Source: Urophycis tenuis
Taxonomy: Eukaryota > Chordata > Actinopteri > Gadiformes > Phycidae
Direction: 5' to 3'
Length of the DNA stretch: 64,000 nt
NCBI GenBank assembly: GCA_036785325.1
Contig: JAXIVH010000007.1
Coordinates: forward strand, 4,629,390 to 4,693,389
Shown here: positions 63,866 to 64,000 of the stretch, piece after piece
Numbering within the stretch: position 1 is the first letter of the stretch
Layout of the letters: each line of letters starts with the position of its first letter
Made by a program: the position numbers and the translations under genes
The notes under the pieces: model-generated
Told to the model about the DNA's origin: nothing
The model's database searches: none
The model's input: the letters and a program-made list of their open reading frames with translations, nothing else

Positions 63866-64000
63866 TCAGGACCATGTGGAGTCAAACAGAACTTCCAACT
63901 TCCTGGTTAACGTGTAGTTCAGCAGAGCACATGGAACTGCCCTGATGAAGCTTGCACCCATGCCGTTGTAATATCCTCTCAGTCCGTGCCTTGCGTAGAT
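63866..64000 (-). CDS. Mitochondrial carrier family (SLC25-type) protein, C-terminal fragment
   Basis: The minus strand from the window edge reads 44 codons in frame then TGA: it begins IYARHGLRGYYNGMGASFIR and continues AVPCALLNYTLTRK. Short acidic-basic turn, aromatic-glycine motif, then R-x-x-P before a hydrophobic helix is the pattern of the third repeat of SLC25 carriers (typically GFYxGxxxxxxRxxP). Such proteins span the inner mitochondrial membrane six times and exchange metabolites. The usual YE at the end of the sixth helix is not present; here it reads TRKLE. The member cannot be named from one exon. The rest lies beyond the window. Confidence 0.6.
   Translation of the reverse strand: MYARHGLRGYYNGMGASFIRAVPCALLNYTLTRKLEVLFDSTWS

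Overview
This window is vertebrate nuclear DNA, most likely from a ray-finned (teleost) fish. The evidence is intron-split genes with GT-AG splice sites, very frequent CA/TG, GA/CT and poly-G/poly-C tracts, tRNA-derived SINEs of fish type, and a hAT-type DNA transposon remnant. There is no prokaryotic or viral gene layout. I identified genes by recognising protein families and assembling exons by hand. For zzz3, miga1 and fubp1 every splice junction keeps the reading frame from start to stop.

Layout from left to right: the last three coding exons of an adenylate kinase, ak5-like (+, 310-3050); zzz3 (-, 6049-18413, 11 coding exons, 1069 aa); a repeat-bearing upstream stretch holding a hAT element (20097-21114); usp33 (-, 23676-38434, 24 recognised coding exons, one small exon probably missing); a USP33/MIGA1 intergenic stretch with a degenerate coding-like block (42270-43500); miga1 (+, 45620-52168, 15 coding exons, 598 aa); fubp1 (-, 56396-63175, 19 coding exons, 652 aa); and the last coding exon of a mitochondrial carrier gene (-, 63866-64000).

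The gene order and strands AK5(+)-ZZZ3(-)-USP33(-)-MIGA1(+)-FUBP1(-) match human chromosome 1p31.1 as I remember it. Two departures stand out. NEXN, which lies between MIGA1 and FUBP1 in human, is not seen. A mitochondrial carrier sits upstream of fubp1 where human has DNAJB4.

The genes are not an operon and do not form one pathway. ZZZ3 is a chromatin reader of the ATAC acetyltransferase complex. USP33 is a deubiquitinase. MIGA1 is an outer-mitochondrial-membrane protein involved in fusion and lipid contacts. FUBP1 is a KH-domain single-strand nucleic-acid binding protein. AK5 is a nucleotide phosphotransferase.

I did not find an undescribed multi-gene system. The observations most worth following are a frame-breaking ak5 exon, a duplicated splice donor in miga1, UG repeats sitting directly on several 3' splice sites, a GC-AG intron and an expanded proline-rich exon in zzz3, a phase gap in usp33, an exon duplication in the fubp1 C-terminus, an orphan exon-like block inside usp33 intron 1, and a decayed coding-like tract between usp33 and miga1.
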